Both the position numbers and the translations under genes were made by a program. Positions 26,704 through 36,669 of a stretch of 64,000 nt of DNA are shown here, one piece after another. The notes beneath the pieces were generated by a model, which had not been told where the DNA came from, did no database searches, and saw only the letters and a list, made by a program, of their open reading frames with translations. The stretch's first letter is position 1, and the number at the start of each line of letters is the position of its first letter. The DNA is from Methylotenera sp. (lineage in GTDB: Bacteria > Pseudomonadota > Gammaproteobacteria > Burkholderiales > Methylophilaceae), in the NCBI RefSeq assembly GCF_029946165.1, contig NZ_JAQSDZ010000018.1, forward strand, positions 62,001-126,000, written 5' to 3'.

Positions 26704-28836
26704 CTACCCCAGCGCCACCTCCACCAAATTATCACTAAACGTAGTCGAATGCCCCATATCCCCAAACTCCGCTGAACTAATACAATTCACCGTACCATTA
26801 TTCAATTGACGCCAATATCCAAGCGTTGCCACAATAATCCCCGCATTCACATCATCCGAAATTCTCGCCAAGCCCTCAAACGCACCTCGGTCATTAAACA
26901 CCTTCACCACATCACCCGCTTTAATATTACGTGCCGTAGCATCTTGCTGATTAATCATGACGAACTGCTCACCCTGCCCCTTAATTTTCTCCGCCACATT
27001 GGCATAGCATGAGTTTAAAAAGCCATGACTTTTAGGCGAAATAATATTCAAAGGATACTTAGCCGCTAATGCTGGGTTGCTGGCTGGCGTTTCGCGCGAT
27101 GCAACGTAATCAGGTAATGGGTCTATATCCTCACCTGGTTGAAAGCCTTCGTACATTTGACGGAAGGGCCCTGCTACAAAGTTTTTAGCGCCTTCTGCAA
27201 TGAAGTGGCATTTACCGCTAGGCGTTGGAAACTCACCTTTGGCATGCCGCGCACGCGTATCTTTATCACCGAAGGCTTTTAGACGTGCGAAACCATGTTG
27301 GCGTAGATAATCTAAATCGATGCCTTCGCAGGTGGGTGAAGCCCAATCCACGTAGTTTTCTAGGCATTCGGTATCGTTCCATTTGAAATTATCATCTTCA
27401 TAGCCCATGCGCTTAGCAAGCTGCCTGAAGATTTCATTATTAGGAAGCGCCTCGCCCGGTGGGTCTATGCATTTTTCATTATAAGTTAAGTATAAATGCC
27501 CCCATGACAGCACCATGTCCTCCATCTCCGCACCCATCGCGGCTGGCAGCACAATATCGGCATAGGCTGCGGTGTCAGACATAAAATGTTCTGCGACCAC
27601 AGTGAATAAATCTTCACGCTCTAAACCTTTAATGATTTTATCGGTTTCGGGCGCTTGGGTAATGGGGTTGGTATTCCATACCATCATCGATTTAATCGGC
27701 GTATTAAGCTTGGTTTCACCAGTAAGTACGCGACCTAACTGTAAATTGTTAACAACTGGCGTGCCTTCCGGGATTAAGTCTGGGCGAGAAATCACATCAA
27801 ACTTATAGGGATGCTCCCATACGGGGAACTGCAAAGCGCCACCACCCACGTGACGCCATGCGCCTATCAATGCGGGTAAGCATGTGACCGCTCGAATGGC
27901 TTGACTACCGCCGTAGCTTCTTTCAAGCGCTACGCCTAAGCGAATCGCCGCTGGTGGCGTGGTGGCATATTCTCGTGCAAATTTACGAATATCATCCGCT
28001 GAAATCCCAGTAATTTCTGCCGCCCATTCTGGCGTACGTGTTTTAGCACGTTCAGCCAGTTCTTTGTAACCCACGGTGTAGTTATCCACGTAATCTTGGT
28101 CAACTAAACCTTCTGCAATAATCACGTGCATCATCGCCATAGCGAGTGCGCCATCTGTGCCAGGTTTTGGCGCAATGTGCCAATCAGCTTCTTTTGCAGT
28201 TTTAGACGCATAAGAATCAACCACCACGACTTTGGCGCCACGCTTTTGCGCCTCGTGAATAATGTGCCAGTGATGTAAATTAGTACTTACTGAGTTACAC
28301 GCCCAAATAACAATATATTTAGAATGGCTAAAACTTTCAGGGTCAACGCCGGCAGTTGGACCAACGGTTAATAACCATGCCGTACAGGAACCTTCACCGC
28401 AAAAAGTGCGTTCGCAAACAGTTGCACCCATGCGGTTAAAAAAGGCATCGCCACCGTTGAGACCATGCACTAATCCTTGATTGCCCAAGTAGCTGTTGGG
28501 CATAATGGCGTGTGGGCCATCGGTGGCGATAATCGCTTTCCATTTACTGGTAATTTCAGTCAGCGCCTCATCCCAAGTAATGCGTTTGAATTGCTTGCTA
28601 CCTTTAGCGCCTGTGCGTTTAAGTGGGTAGAGCAAACGATCTGGGTGATAATGACGTTTTTCGTAATCTTTGAGTTTGACGCATAAACCACCGCGCGTCA
28701 TGGGATGGTCTTTATTGCCTGTGACTGAGATAAGCTTGTTATCTTTAACGGTATAGACCATGCTGCAAGTGTCTGGGCAATCGTGCGGACAACCGCCGTG
28801 AAAGGTTTTAGTTGATACATCTGCTGGTGCGTTCAT
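26704..28836 (-). CDS. Molybdopterin-dependent oxidoreductase with 4Fe-4S cluster
   Basis: 710 residues from ATG 28836, which has GGAGAGA just upstream; an in-frame start at 28866 would add 10 residues with no site. The N-terminal 4Fe-4S motif is Cys16-x3-Cys20-x3-Cys24-x27-Cys52 (GGCPHDCPDTC and GGLCVK). The body is the bis-MGD DMSO-reductase fold, ending in a molydopterin dinucleotide-binding domain (SPKSHGFLNSCYAN...). There is no Tat signal, so it is cytoplasmic. The family includes formate dehydrogenases and other oxidoreductases; no partner subunit lies nearby, so the substrate is open. Confidence 0.85.
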   Translation of the reverse strand: MNAPADVSTKTFHGGCPHDCPDTCSMVYTVKDNKLISVTGNKDHPMTRGGLCVKLKDYEKRHYHPDRLLYPLKRTGAKGSKQFKRITWDEALTEITSKWKAIIATDGPHAIMPNSYLGNQGLVHGLNGGDAFFNRMGATVCERTFCGEGSCTAWLLTVGPTAGVDPESFSHSKYIVIWACNSVSTNLHHWHIIHEAQKRGAKVVVVDSYASKTAKEADWHIAPKPGTDGALAMAMMHVIIAEGLVDQDYVDNYTVGYKELAERAKTRTPEWAAEITGISADDIRKFAREYATTPPAAIRLGVALERSYGGSQAIRAVTCLPALIGAWRHVGGGALQFPVWEHPYKFDVISRPDLIPEGTPVVNNLQLGRVLTGETKLNTPIKSMMVWNTNPITQAPETDKIIKGLEREDLFTVVAEHFMSDTAAYADIVLPAAMGAEMEDMVLSWGHLYLTYNEKCIDPPGEALPNNEIFRQLAKRMGYEDDNFKWNDTECLENYVDWASPTCEGIDLDYLRQHGFARLKAFGDKDTRARHAKGEFPTPSGKCHFIAEGAKNFVAGPFRQMYEGFQPGEDIDPLPDYVASRETPASNPALAAKYPLNIISPKSHGFLNSCYANVAEKIKGQGEQFVMINQQDATARNIKAGDVVKVFNDRGAFEGLARISDDVNAGIIVATLGYWRQLNNGTVNCISSAEFGDMGHSTTFSDNLVEVALG

Positions 28837-28977
28837 ACTTCTCTCCATAAAGATTATGTCAGGCAACTTGCTAAGATTTAATCACTTTTATTTTTGCATT
28901 TCAGTCAATATATACCAACCTGTATAGCAATGCAATGGCATAATTATCAACTAAATAATTAAGTAAACTTTATACAA

Positions 28978-30156
28978 ATGAAAACAAAAAACAATCCATT
29001 GCAATTATTGGGTGGCTTAACGCCAGAGGCATTTCTAGCAGAATATTGGCAAAAAAAACCTTTGCTCATTAAAAATGCCATTCCAAACTTCACGGGCTTA
29101 CTAACGCCTGATGAACTTGCTGGTTTGGCTTGCGAAGACGAGGTGCAATCTCGCATTGTTAAATATAAAAAAGGGAAATGGCTTGCGGACTTTGGTCCAT
29201 TTGATGAAGATGATTTTGCTAACTTAACTGAAAAACCAACGCCTGAAAACAATTGGACTTTACTGGTACAAAGCGTAAACCATCACTTACCCGCAGGCGC
29301 TGCGTTATTGCAGCAGTTCGATTTTATTCCACATGCTAGGCTTGATGACTTAATGGTGAGCTACGCGCCCAATGGCGGCGGCGTAGGCCCGCATTTTGAT
29401 AGTTATGATGTGTTTCTATTGCAAGGTCAAGGCAAGCGCATTTGGCGTATTAGCGAGCAAACGGATTTAAGTTTAGTAGAAGGCGCGCCATTACGTATTT
29501 TGAAAAATTTCGATACTGCGCAAGAGTGGCTAGTTGAAGCTGGCGACCTATTATATTTGCCGCCACATCTCGCACATTGGGGCATTGCGGTCACAGCGGA
29601 TGGCATTGACTGTATGACTTACTCCATAGGCTTTCGCGCCCCAAAAAATCAAGAACTTGCCACAGAGTTTTTAGGTTTTATGCAAGACCAATTGAATCAG
29701 GATAAGCTAGTTTTAGATGGCATTTATGATGATGCTGATTTAAAACTACAAGACCATGCTGCCGAAATCGGCAAAGAAATGATTGTGAAAGTCAGTGAGA
29801 ATTTAAGTAAAATTAAATGGTCAGATCAAGTAATTGCTGACTTTCTAGGGACCTATCTTTCTGAACCTAAAGTTGATGTGATGTTTGAACCGAATAAAAA
29901 AATGTCTATGCGTAACTTTAGTGAGAAACTAGCCAAAGTTGGCATCTCGCTGGATTTAAAAAGCCAAATGCTATTTTCCGCAGATAACTTTTACCTCAAT
30001 GGCGAAGCTAGCAAATGGACTGGCGAGCCAGCAAGCATTCTAACCAAGCTTGCCGACAACCGTCATCTTGAAGCTAGCAATATTCAAGATGCGCCATTGC
30101 TACAACAACTTTATGATTGGTATATTGCTGGTTACCTGAGTTTTGATTATTTATAA
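28978..30156 (+). CDS. RoxA/YcfD-type JmjC ribosomal oxygenase
   Basis: 392 residues. A cupin/JmjC domain carries the iron ligands His139 and Asp141 (GPHFDSYDVF) and His200 (LPPHLAHWG), then a dimerisation region and a C-terminal winged helix, as in E. coli YcfD. YcfD hydroxylates an arginine of ribosomal protein L16 using 2-oxoglutarate and O2. It is divergent from the molybdopterin enzyme and leads a three-gene run. The length matches the family. Confidence 0.92.
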   Translation: MKTKNNPLQLLGGLTPEAFLAEYWQKKPLLIKNAIPNFTGLLTPDELAGLACEDEVQSRIVKYKKGKWLADFGPFDEDDFANLTEKPTPENNWTLLVQSVNHHLPAGAALLQQFDFIPHARLDDLMVSYAPNGGGVGPHFDSYDVFLLQGQGKRIWRISEQTDLSLVEGAPLRILKNFDTAQEWLVEAGDLLYLPPHLAHWGIAVTADGIDCMTYSIGFRAPKNQELATEFLGFMQDQLNQDKLVLDGIYDDADLKLQDHAAEIGKEMIVKVSENLSKIKWSDQVIADFLGTYLSEPKVDVMFEPNKKMSMRNFSEKLAKVGISLDLKSQMLFSADNFYLNGEASKWTGEPASILTKLADNRHLEASNIQDAPLLQQLYDWYIAGYLSFDYL

Positions 30157-30197
30157 GTTATTCAAATTAACTCAGGCAAATTAAGACATTTAAACCT

Positions 30198-30704
30198 ATG
30201 ACGATTAACAATATTAATATCGAGCTCACTCCCGATCAGGTTATAGTCGGCGAACATCTTTACGCTGAAGCCATTAATCTTATTTTAGCCACTGCAGAGC
30301 ACGAACTATTGATTTTTGACCAAGATCTCAGTCATGGAGATTTTGCCAGCAAACAAAAACATGAGTTGTTTCAGCAGTTCTTAAATAAAAGCCCAAGCAA
30401 TCAATTAACGATTGTTTTACAAGACACTGGATTTTTTCAGAATAAATGCCCTCGTTTGCTAGATTTACTCACCATTTACGGACACAAAATGACCGTGTAC
30501 GAAACTAATCAAACGGCAAAACATGCTAAAGACTGTTTCATATTGGCGGATGATAAACATTACGTTAAACGCATTCATATCGACCAAGCCCGCTTTCGAT
30601 ATAGCTTGGATGACCTTGCGACCGCAAGCTTACTCAATACTAGATTTAAAGAGTTGCTTGAAGCTACGCAAGATGTCGTCACTATTTCAAGGCTGGGTTT
30701 ATGA
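30198..30704 (+). CDS. Conserved hypothetical protein downstream of RoxA
   Basis: 168 residues, not a family I can name with certainty. The fold looks alpha/beta: strands LLIFDQDLSHG and LTIVLQDTGFF, an acidic DD-rich strand CFILADDKHYVKR, and a helical end. It recalls PLD-like domains without the HKD motif (the strand-D pattern near residue 45). No signal peptide. It lies 41 bp after roxA and overlaps the next gene by 4 bp (ATGA), so it is probably co-translated with both neighbours. Confidence 0.75.
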   Translation: MTINNINIELTPDQVIVGEHLYAEAINLILATAEHELLIFDQDLSHGDFASKQKHELFQQFLNKSPSNQLTIVLQDTGFFQNKCPRLLDLLTIYGHKMTVYETNQTAKHAKDCFILADDKHYVKRIHIDQARFRYSLDDLATASLLNTRFKELLEATQDVVTISRLGL

Positions 30705-31555
30705 AACTACTTAATTTAGCAACTGGCAAATGCGCTCGAATTCTTTCGCTTGCGAGCTCCTTATTAACGCTCTCATTGTTCTCACTCAATGCATTCGCTG
30801 CAACCGAGTTTAAGATTATTGACTTACAACATCATTTTGCAGAAGATATTCTGCCTATCATTCAACCTCTAGTTGGTAGTGATGGTACGGCAACTGGCAT
30901 GCAAAACCACTTAATCATTCGGGCTAGCCCAGAGAAGATGATAGAAATAGAACAAATGATCTCTACATTGGATGTTGAGCGTGAGAATCTGAAAATTACC
31001 GTAAGCCACCAAAATAATCTCCAAACTAACGATGAAAATTTTGCTGTGAGTGGTCGCAAACGCATAGGTAACGCGACCATAGGCACAAATAGATATCCCA
31101 GAAATACTGCGGATGGCGTTCAGCTTGATATTGAAAACAATCAAAGCAGCATTCGCAAAAACGGCAACCAGTTTATTAATGTGCTGGATGGGGGGAGCGC
31201 GTTTATACGAGTTGGGCAATCTATACCATATACTCAAGAATGGATCACACTCACGCGACGCTATGCAAGCATCCAACGTACCACCGAATTTGTAGACATC
31301 AGCACTGGGTTTTCTGTGCGGCCTCGTAGCATTGGGAATCAAATCGAATTACAAATCACACCAAGAATTGCGCAACTCAACCAAAATAGTTACATAGACT
31401 TTGAGGAGCTCAGTACCATTGTAAGAGTAAATCGTGGTGAATGGCTGGATTTAGGTGGCATCATGCAACAAAAAGATGAAGTGAGTCGAACTATTTTAAG
31501 TAAACAAAATATAGGTCAATCTCAGAGCAATGCATTGTCTATTCGTGTTGAATAG
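30701..31555 (+). CDS. Short secretin/TonB-N0-domain protein (mini-secretin)
   Basis: 284 residues with a Sec signal peptide (hydrophobic SLASSLLTLSLFSLNAFAA, cleavage about residue 33). An N0/N1-like domain follows (FKIIDLQHHFAEDILPIIQP and MIEIEQMISTLDVERENLKI), then a stretch matching the secretin core: GGSAFIRVGQSIPY, TGFSVRPRSIGNQIELQITPRI and STIVRVNRGEWLDLGGI. It is far shorter than true secretins and is not in a secretion or pilus operon. It may form a small outer-membrane assembly or be a remnant. Its start overlaps the preceding stop. Confidence 0.75.
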   Translation: MKLLNLATGKCARILSLASSLLTLSLFSLNAFAATEFKIIDLQHHFAEDILPIIQPLVGSDGTATGMQNHLIIRASPEKMIEIEQMISTLDVERENLKITVSHQNNLQTNDENFAVSGRKRIGNATIGTNRYPRNTADGVQLDIENNQSSIRKNGNQFINVLDGGSAFIRVGQSIPYTQEWITLTRRYASIQRTTEFVDISTGFSVRPRSIGNQIELQITPRIAQLNQNSYIDFEELSTIVRVNRGEWLDLGGIMQQKDEVSRTILSKQNIGQSQSNALSIRVE

Positions 31556-31756
31556 GGAAAAATAGATACAAATTTATTAAATGTTGTGAAAATAATACAT
31601 TTTGTTGGAAATTTTGTCGTTTTCTTATTGAAAGACACTGGTTTTTTAAAAAAAAACTGGTAAAATTTGTGCCACTCGGTATAGCTAATTAGGTAAAACT
31701 TTTAAGCGGTTATCGAAAAAAGTTTTTTAACTAGTTATAAACCTTAAGGAATAAAA

Positions 31757-31984
31757 ATGACACGTTCTATTTTACTTGCTGCATTATTAGCTCTTGCTTT
31801 AACTGCTTGTGGCGAAAAAGCTGCTGAAACTCCATCTGCTGAAGCTGAAGCTGCTGCTGAAGCGGCCGCACCTGCTGCTGCTGAAGCTGCTGCTCCTGAA
31901 GCTGCTGCTGAAGCTGCACCTGCTGCCGCTGAAGCTGCAGCTCCTGCTGCTGCTGAAGCTGCTGCTGCCGAAGCTGCTAAGTAA
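31757..31984 (+). CDS. Small Ala/Glu-repeat lipoprotein
   Basis: 75 residues. The lipoprotein signal MTRSILLAALLALALTAC ends in lipobox LTAC with the acylated Cys18. The mature part is almost only Ala, Glu and Pro in repeats of AAEAAAPAA type. The AAGGAATAAAA ribosome site is good and a strong terminator follows. Such Ala/Glu-rich tails are common in small surface lipoproteins and may be spacers in the periplasm. Repeat DNA of this kind may vary in length between strains. Confidence 0.75.
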   Translation: MTRSILLAALLALALTACGEKAAETPSAEAEAAAEAAAPAAAEAAAPEAAAEAAPAAAEAAAPAAAEAAAAEAAK

Positions 31985-32006
31985 TTAGCTTCTAGTCAGA
32001 AGTGAC

Positions 32007-32033
32007 AAAAGCCGACTTTTAGTCGGCTTTTTT
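32007..32033 (+). terminator. Terminator after the Ala/Glu lipoprotein gene
   Basis: AAAAGCCGAC (32007-32016), loop TTTTA, then GTCGGCTTTTTT. The A-run makes it bidirectional, so it may also serve the convergent metallo-hydrolase gene. Confidence 0.9.
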
Positions 32034-32061
32034 GTGATTATAGTTTCTGTATTTACGCTCT

Positions 32062-32841
32062 TTAGCTCTTAATAATCTCTCGCCAATTAAAACCTTGTAC
32101 CTGATCAGCAATTCCAATCCAATCGTCTTGGCAACCTAATACATTTGCCAAGCTAGATTTAGCAAGTGCTGGTGTATTGTTTTTTGCACTGAGGTGTGCA
32201 GCCAAAATATGCTGTAACTGACTATTATCTAATTTTGATAATAAATTTGCCGAATCTTGATTTTCAAGATGTCCAAAATCACCACCAACACGCTTTTTGA
32301 GCGCCCAGCTATATGGCCCAGATTGCAACATACTGGCATCATGGTTACATTCCAGCACTAGCGCGTTACAACCACTTAATTTTTCAGTGATATGCGGCGT
32401 GGTGCGACCAACATCTGTGAGTACGCCTAACTTGTGGTTACCATCAGAAAATACGCATTGCATTGGTTCACGCGCATCATGCGGCACGGGGTATGGCAGA
32501 ACATGAATATCACCTATAGAGAACTCACTATGGCTATCCACAACATTTAATTGAAGATCATGTTGTGCGGGGATATATCGAGTAGACATTTTGAGTGTGC
32601 CATAAGTGAGCCACACAGGAATTTTGTACTTAGCGGCAAATTTAAACGCGCCGCCAGCGTGGTCATCATGTTCATGGGTAATGACGATGCCAGCCAAATC
32701 ATCTGGTTGTAGATTTAAGCGCGTTAATCTAGCGAGCGTTTCTTTAATACTAAACCCACAATCCAACATGAGTCTAGTTTGATTGATTTCTACGACTAGC
32801 GCATTGCCAGCACTGCCGCTACCCAGCGAAGCAAAGCGCAT
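32062..32841 (-). CDS. Metallo-beta-lactamase-fold hydrolase (YycJ/WalJ-like)
   Basis: 259 residues. It begins MRFASLGSGSAGNALVVE, typical of the YycJ/RNase-Z-like branch. The zinc motif THEHDDHAGG (about 54-63) and later His residues (PYPVPHDA and LECNHD) are intact, and HLSAKNN near the end is the last ligand. Relatives are nucleases or phosphodiesterases of unsettled substrate. It follows bamC on the same strand by 44 bp and probably belongs to the dapA-bamC unit. Confidence 0.88.
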   Translation of the reverse strand: MRFASLGSGSAGNALVVEINQTRLMLDCGFSIKETLARLTRLNLQPDDLAGIVITHEHDDHAGGAFKFAAKYKIPVWLTYGTLKMSTRYIPAQHDLQLNVVDSHSEFSIGDIHVLPYPVPHDAREPMQCVFSDGNHKLGVLTDVGRTTPHITEKLSGCNALVLECNHDASMLQSGPYSWALKKRVGGDFGHLENQDSANLLSKLDNSQLQHILAAHLSAKNNTPALAKSSLANVLGCQDDWIGIADQVQGFNWREIIKS

Positions 32842-32885
32842 CGTCTATTTATCAGAACTTTATCGAGGACAGAATCCTGATAAAG

Positions 32886-34157
32886 CTATTTCAACTGCTC
32901 GTACATTAGCGCAATAATACGGTTAGCTGTAGTCGTTTTAACTCGCCCACCGTCTTTATCCACTACTGTTACCTTAGTACCAGCATTTTCAGCATCAGCT
33001 ACATAAATGCGGTATTGTTTTTCTGGGTTAGTTTTTTGTTTATCATCATTACCCCAGAACTTTAGTTTTTCAACCATACTTTTTTCTTCTTTTGCCTCTT
33101 TAGTAGCCCCTGAAGCTTCTTTTTCATCGTCACCCCAGAACTTCAAGGTTTCGAACAAGCCTTTCTTTTGCTTTGGCGTATCGTCGATATCTACATCAGC
33201 ATAACGTACAAAGAACAAACCATTCGAACGATCCTTATCTTCAATGACAAAACCCACTCTGTCTAAAGCTAAACCGACTCGGCGCCATGCGCGGTCAAAA
33301 GCGTCATTTAAGTTTAATGTTGCGCTACCATCAGGCTCCTTTACCACACTAGCACGTTTTGGTGTGCTAGCTTGCGCCAAAATAGTTTTGGATTTTTGTT
33401 CTTCAACGCCAAGTTTTACCATTAAGCGTCTTAATAATTCGGCATCTAATTCTGCATCTCTGGCATCGGCAGTAGGGGCAGATTTTGCAGATTTTGCATC
33501 AGCTCTATAACCAGTGTCAATTTCACCTAGTTGCGTTTGCACACGATTCTTACCATCATCAGGCGCAGCATTCACTGAACGATGAGTCATGTAGATTTCA
33601 GTGGTATTTGATTCATCACCCCTATCTAAACGTGTACGGAATTTTTTCTTATCCGCTAAACCAGAAAGTCTATCTAGCCATTTATCAAATTTTTCACCCA
33701 TATTGCCTGAATCATCTTTTTTAATGGCGTCCGCATCAATCCATTCAGTTTCCATCACACCAATTTGTGCATCTTCTGAACGCACAGCAAATCCTTGGTC
33801 GGTCCAGAATTCGCGTATTACTGGCCATATTTTTTCAGCAGGTGCGTTGACGACTAACCAACGCTGCGCACCAGCTCTTTCTAATCTCACTCCATCAGGA
33901 TTCGTTAAGACCTTTTCAACCCCCACTTCTTGGCTATCTTGTGCTTGGCTATAAGCTGAATAGCTAGTATTGCCAGGAATAGAATATGCATCACTGACTG
34001 GGCTAGCTGTTAAATCTGGCGGCACTTCTAATGGTTTAGATCTGCTGGCACCCTTATAATCTGACTCGTTATTGATAAATGGAATAGAGTCACAGCCGAC
34101 TAAAGTGGCAGTGAGTAGCAAGTAAATGGCTGTACGCTGGATATGCATTTGTTTCAT
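32886..34157 (-). CDS. bamC: Outer membrane protein assembly factor BamC
   Basis: 423 residues. Lipoprotein signal with LVGC (Cys22), an unstructured N-terminal stretch that in BamC binds BamD, then two helix-grip domains (about 85-195 and 270-420). It is longer than E. coli BamC because the second domain carries an inserted charged loop with two related segments (FETLKFWGDDEKE and VEKLKFWGNDDKQ). It acts in the BAM complex at the outer membrane. It is directly downstream of dapA, the classic order. ATG with AAGAGG upstream. Confidence 0.93.
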   Translation of the reverse strand: MKQMHIQRTAIYLLLTATLVGCDSIPFINNESDYKGASRSKPLEVPPDLTASPVSDAYSIPGNTSYSAYSQAQDSQEVGVEKVLTNPDGVRLERAGAQRWLVVNAPAEKIWPVIREFWTDQGFAVRSEDAQIGVMETEWIDADAIKKDDSGNMGEKFDKWLDRLSGLADKKKFRTRLDRGDESNTTEIYMTHRSVNAAPDDGKNRVQTQLGEIDTGYRADAKSAKSAPTADARDAELDAELLRRLMVKLGVEEQKSKTILAQASTPKRASVVKEPDGSATLNLNDAFDRAWRRVGLALDRVGFVIEDKDRSNGLFFVRYADVDIDDTPKQKKGLFETLKFWGDDEKEASGATKEAKEEKSMVEKLKFWGNDDKQKTNPEKQYRIYVADAENAGTKVTVVDKDGGRVKTTTANRIIALMYEQLK

Positions 34158-34203
34158 TCAGACCTCTTGAGAAAACGATTTTGCTTTATGTAAAAAATAT
34201 TTC

Positions 34204-35097
34204 TTATAAAATACCGGATGGTTTGCTGGCATTGCGTAAAACATCATGATATTGCGCTGACAAATGCACCATAGGTAAGCGAATACCCATTTTAATTAAG
34301 CCCATTTGTGCTAATACCCATTTAACTGGAATAGGGTTAGCCTCAATAAATAATTTTTGATGTAAGGGAAATAGCTTAGCATTAATTTCGCGCGCTGTGA
34401 TTGCATCTCCCGCCACAGCTGCAACACACATTTCGTGCATTAACTTGGGCGCTACGTTACCAGTGACTGTAATCACACCTTTGCCACCAAGCAACATTAA
34501 AGACATCGCTGTAGCATCATCGCCACTTAACACAGCAAAGTCTTTTGGCGCGCGTAAGATTAAATCCGTACCGCGTTCGATGCCACCTGTGGCATCTTTA
34601 ATACCGATAATATTTTTATGCGTCGCTAAACGAATTGTTGTGTCATTGGCAATATCACAGCCCGTGCGACCTGGCACGTTATATAGAATTTGCGGAATAT
34701 CCACGGCATTGGCGATGGCCATAAAATGCTGATATAAGCCTTCTTGCGTGGGTTTGTTGTAGTAAGGCGCAACCAGCAAACATGCATCTACGCCAAGCTC
34801 TTTGGCTTTTTGGGTGAGCTCAATGGCTTCTTTAGTTGAATTTGCACCTGTACCAGCAATGACTGGCACTCGACCATTCACTTGGCTTACTGCCGTTTCT
34901 ATCAGCAAACAGTGTTCATCAAAATCTACCGTAGGTGATTCACCTGTAGTGCCTACAATGACAATACCATCTGTACCTTGATCAATATGATAATCAATCA
35001 ACGCATTCAAAGAAGGTATATCTAAACGCCCGTCTTCGAACATAGGCGTAACGATAGCAACTAGACTACCTTGAGCGACTGAACTACCTTGCAGCAT
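34204..35097 (-). CDS. dapA: 4-hydroxy-tetrahydrodipicolinate synthase
   Basis: 297 residues. It condenses pyruvate with aspartate semialdehyde in lysine/meso-DAP synthesis. The TIM barrel carries GTTGESPT (pyruvate binding), the catalytic Tyr in YNVPGRTG and the Schiff-base Lys in IGIKDATG. It leads the dapA-bamC-metallohydrolase unit and is divergent from rnfA across a 306-bp spacer. Confidence 0.98.
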   Translation of the reverse strand: MLQGSSVAQGSLVAIVTPMFEDGRLDIPSLNALIDYHIDQGTDGIVIVGTTGESPTVDFDEHCLLIETAVSQVNGRVPVIAGTGANSTKEAIELTQKAKELGVDACLLVAPYYNKPTQEGLYQHFMAIANAVDIPQILYNVPGRTGCDIANDTTIRLATHKNIIGIKDATGGIERGTDLILRAPKDFAVLSGDDATAMSLMLLGGKGVITVTGNVAPKLMHEMCVAAVAGDAITAREINAKLFPLHQKLFIEANPIPVKWVLAQMGLIKMGIRLPMVHLSAQYHDVLRNASKPSGIL

Positions 35098-35403
35098 AGC
35101 AAACCTAAACTATTAGTAATTCAGTATTTTAACTTAAAAGTTCAGTAAATAAACAGCTTCTATATGCAAACTTATTTACCCGCTAATTTGCTGATTGCTA
35201 ATAATTATTCCATATCGTTATATCTGTATAATTACTGATGCTTTGTTAATCGCAAAACTTAGCGCTATATTAGTCGTCATATTAGCGACACCGCTGTTTT
35301 AGCAACCGCTTTACGGTGCACGAACAAGGCCTAAACGAGGTATAATTCGCACTCATTTTATTAATACTCAGATTCACTTATTTAGTATTGCACAGAAGCT
35401 CAC
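35098..35403. promoter_or_regulatory. Divergent dapA / rnfA intergenic region
   Basis: No gene seen. It must hold both promoters. A consensus TATAAT at 35341-35346 lies 58 bp before rnfA, but the expected -35 position shows no good TTGACA. Nothing else is recognised. Confidence 0.4.
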
Positions 35404-35997
35404 ATGACTTTTGATTTCCACCATTACATTATGATCTTGATTGGTACAGTGCTTGTAAACAACATTGTACTGGTTAAAATTTTAGGGCTTTGTCCATTTA
35501 TGGGCGTTTCAAAAAAACTTGAAGCGTCAATAGGTATGGCTGGTGCGACCGCATTTGTATTAAGTATAGGCTCCATGACCAGCTGGGGCGTTAATCAGTA
35601 CCTACTTGAACCAAACAATTTGCAGTACCTGCGTACGCTCTCTTTTATTGTCATCATCGCTAGCGTGGTGCAGCTTACCGAAATGATTATGGAAAAAAAT
35701 TTCCCGCCGCTTTATCAGGGCTTGGGTATATTTTTACCTTTAATCACCACCAACTGCGCGGTGCTGGGCATTCCATTATTGAATGCTCAAGCTAGCCATA
35801 GTTTCCTCGAATCTTTACTTTTTGGTTTGGGCGGCGCCATTGGATTTTCACTGGTACTTATTTTATTTGCTTCCATGCGTGAAAGACTGGAAGCAGCGGA
35901 TGTACCGATTGTTTTAAAAGGTTCTGCAATTGCCATGGTAACTGCTGCTTTAATGAGTTTAGCTTTCATGGGTTTTGCTGGGCTAGATAAATATTAG
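35404..35997 (+). CDS. rnfA: Electron transport complex subunit RnfA
   Basis: 197 residues, six transmembrane helices, with the conserved [20 protein letters not shown] and [14 protein letters not shown] segments whose two Cys hold an intramembrane FeS cluster with RnfE. It is part of the Rnf complex, which couples ferredoxin:NAD+ electron transfer to ion movement. It is the first gene of the rnfABCDGE-nth operon. Confidence 0.97.
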   Translation: MTFDFHHYIMILIGTVLVNNIVLVKILGLCPFMGVSKKLEASIGMAGATAFVLSIGSMTSWGVNQYLLEPNNLQYLRTLSFIVIIASVVQLTEMIMEKNFPPLYQGLGIFLPLITTNCAVLGIPLLNAQASHSFLESLLFGLGGAIGFSLVLILFASMRERLEAADVPIVLKGSAIAMVTAALMSLAFMGFAGLDKY

Positions 35998-36047
35998 GTC
36001 AATTAAGCTAAATATCAGTTAAAAACCAAGTACTTAAAAATATCTAC

Positions 36048-36620
36048 ATGTTAATTTCACTTTACATTATGCTTGGCCTTGCTTTGGTGCTCGGCACTTT
36101 ATTAGGCATTGCCGCTTTGCTATTCAAGGTAGAGGGCGACCCGTTGGTCGCGCGTATCGACGCAATTCTGCCACAGACCCAATGCGGACAATGCGGCTAT
36201 CCGGGCTGCAAGCCTTATGCTACCGCAATTGCCGCGGGTGAGGCTGACATTAACCAATGCCCACCAGGCGGTGATGCTGGCGCACATGCATTGGCCGATT
36301 TAATGGGCGTGGAATACAAACCTATTAACGCTGCCAATGGTGTAGAGAAGCCTAAAGCGGTGGCCTTCATTGATGAAGATATCTGTATCGGTTGTACTTT
36401 ATGCATACAAGCTTGTCCTGTAGATGCAATTTTGGGTGCAGCGAAACACATGCACACCATCATCGCATCCGAATGCACTGGTTGTGAATTGTGTGTAGCG
36501 CCTTGCCCAGTGGATTGCATTTCGATGGAACCAATTGCTGAAAATCCTGATAATTGGAAATGGAAATATCCTGTAATACCAATTATAGCCGTGCCTTTTG
36601 GGGCGAATAACGCCAACTAA
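36048..36620 (+). CDS. rnfB: Electron transport complex subunit RnfB
   Basis: 190 residues. One N-terminal membrane helix, then the CGQCGYPGC four-Cys cluster motif, and two ferredoxin motifs [15 protein letters not shown] and [15 protein letters not shown]. It is the probable entry point for electrons from ferredoxin. It is about the length of the E. coli RsxB form, without the longer C-terminal extensions. It follows rnfA by 50 bp. Confidence 0.97.
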   Translation: MLISLYIMLGLALVLGTLLGIAALLFKVEGDPLVARIDAILPQTQCGQCGYPGCKPYATAIAAGEADINQCPPGGDAGAHALADLMGVEYKPINAANGVEKPKAVAFIDEDICIGCTLCIQACPVDAILGAAKHMHTIIASECTGCELCVAPCPVDCISMEPIAENPDNWKWKYPVIPIIAVPFGANNAN

Positions 36621-36669
36621 AACTGCAATCATTAGAAATTAATACCAGAAAATACAAATAAAACTAAGC

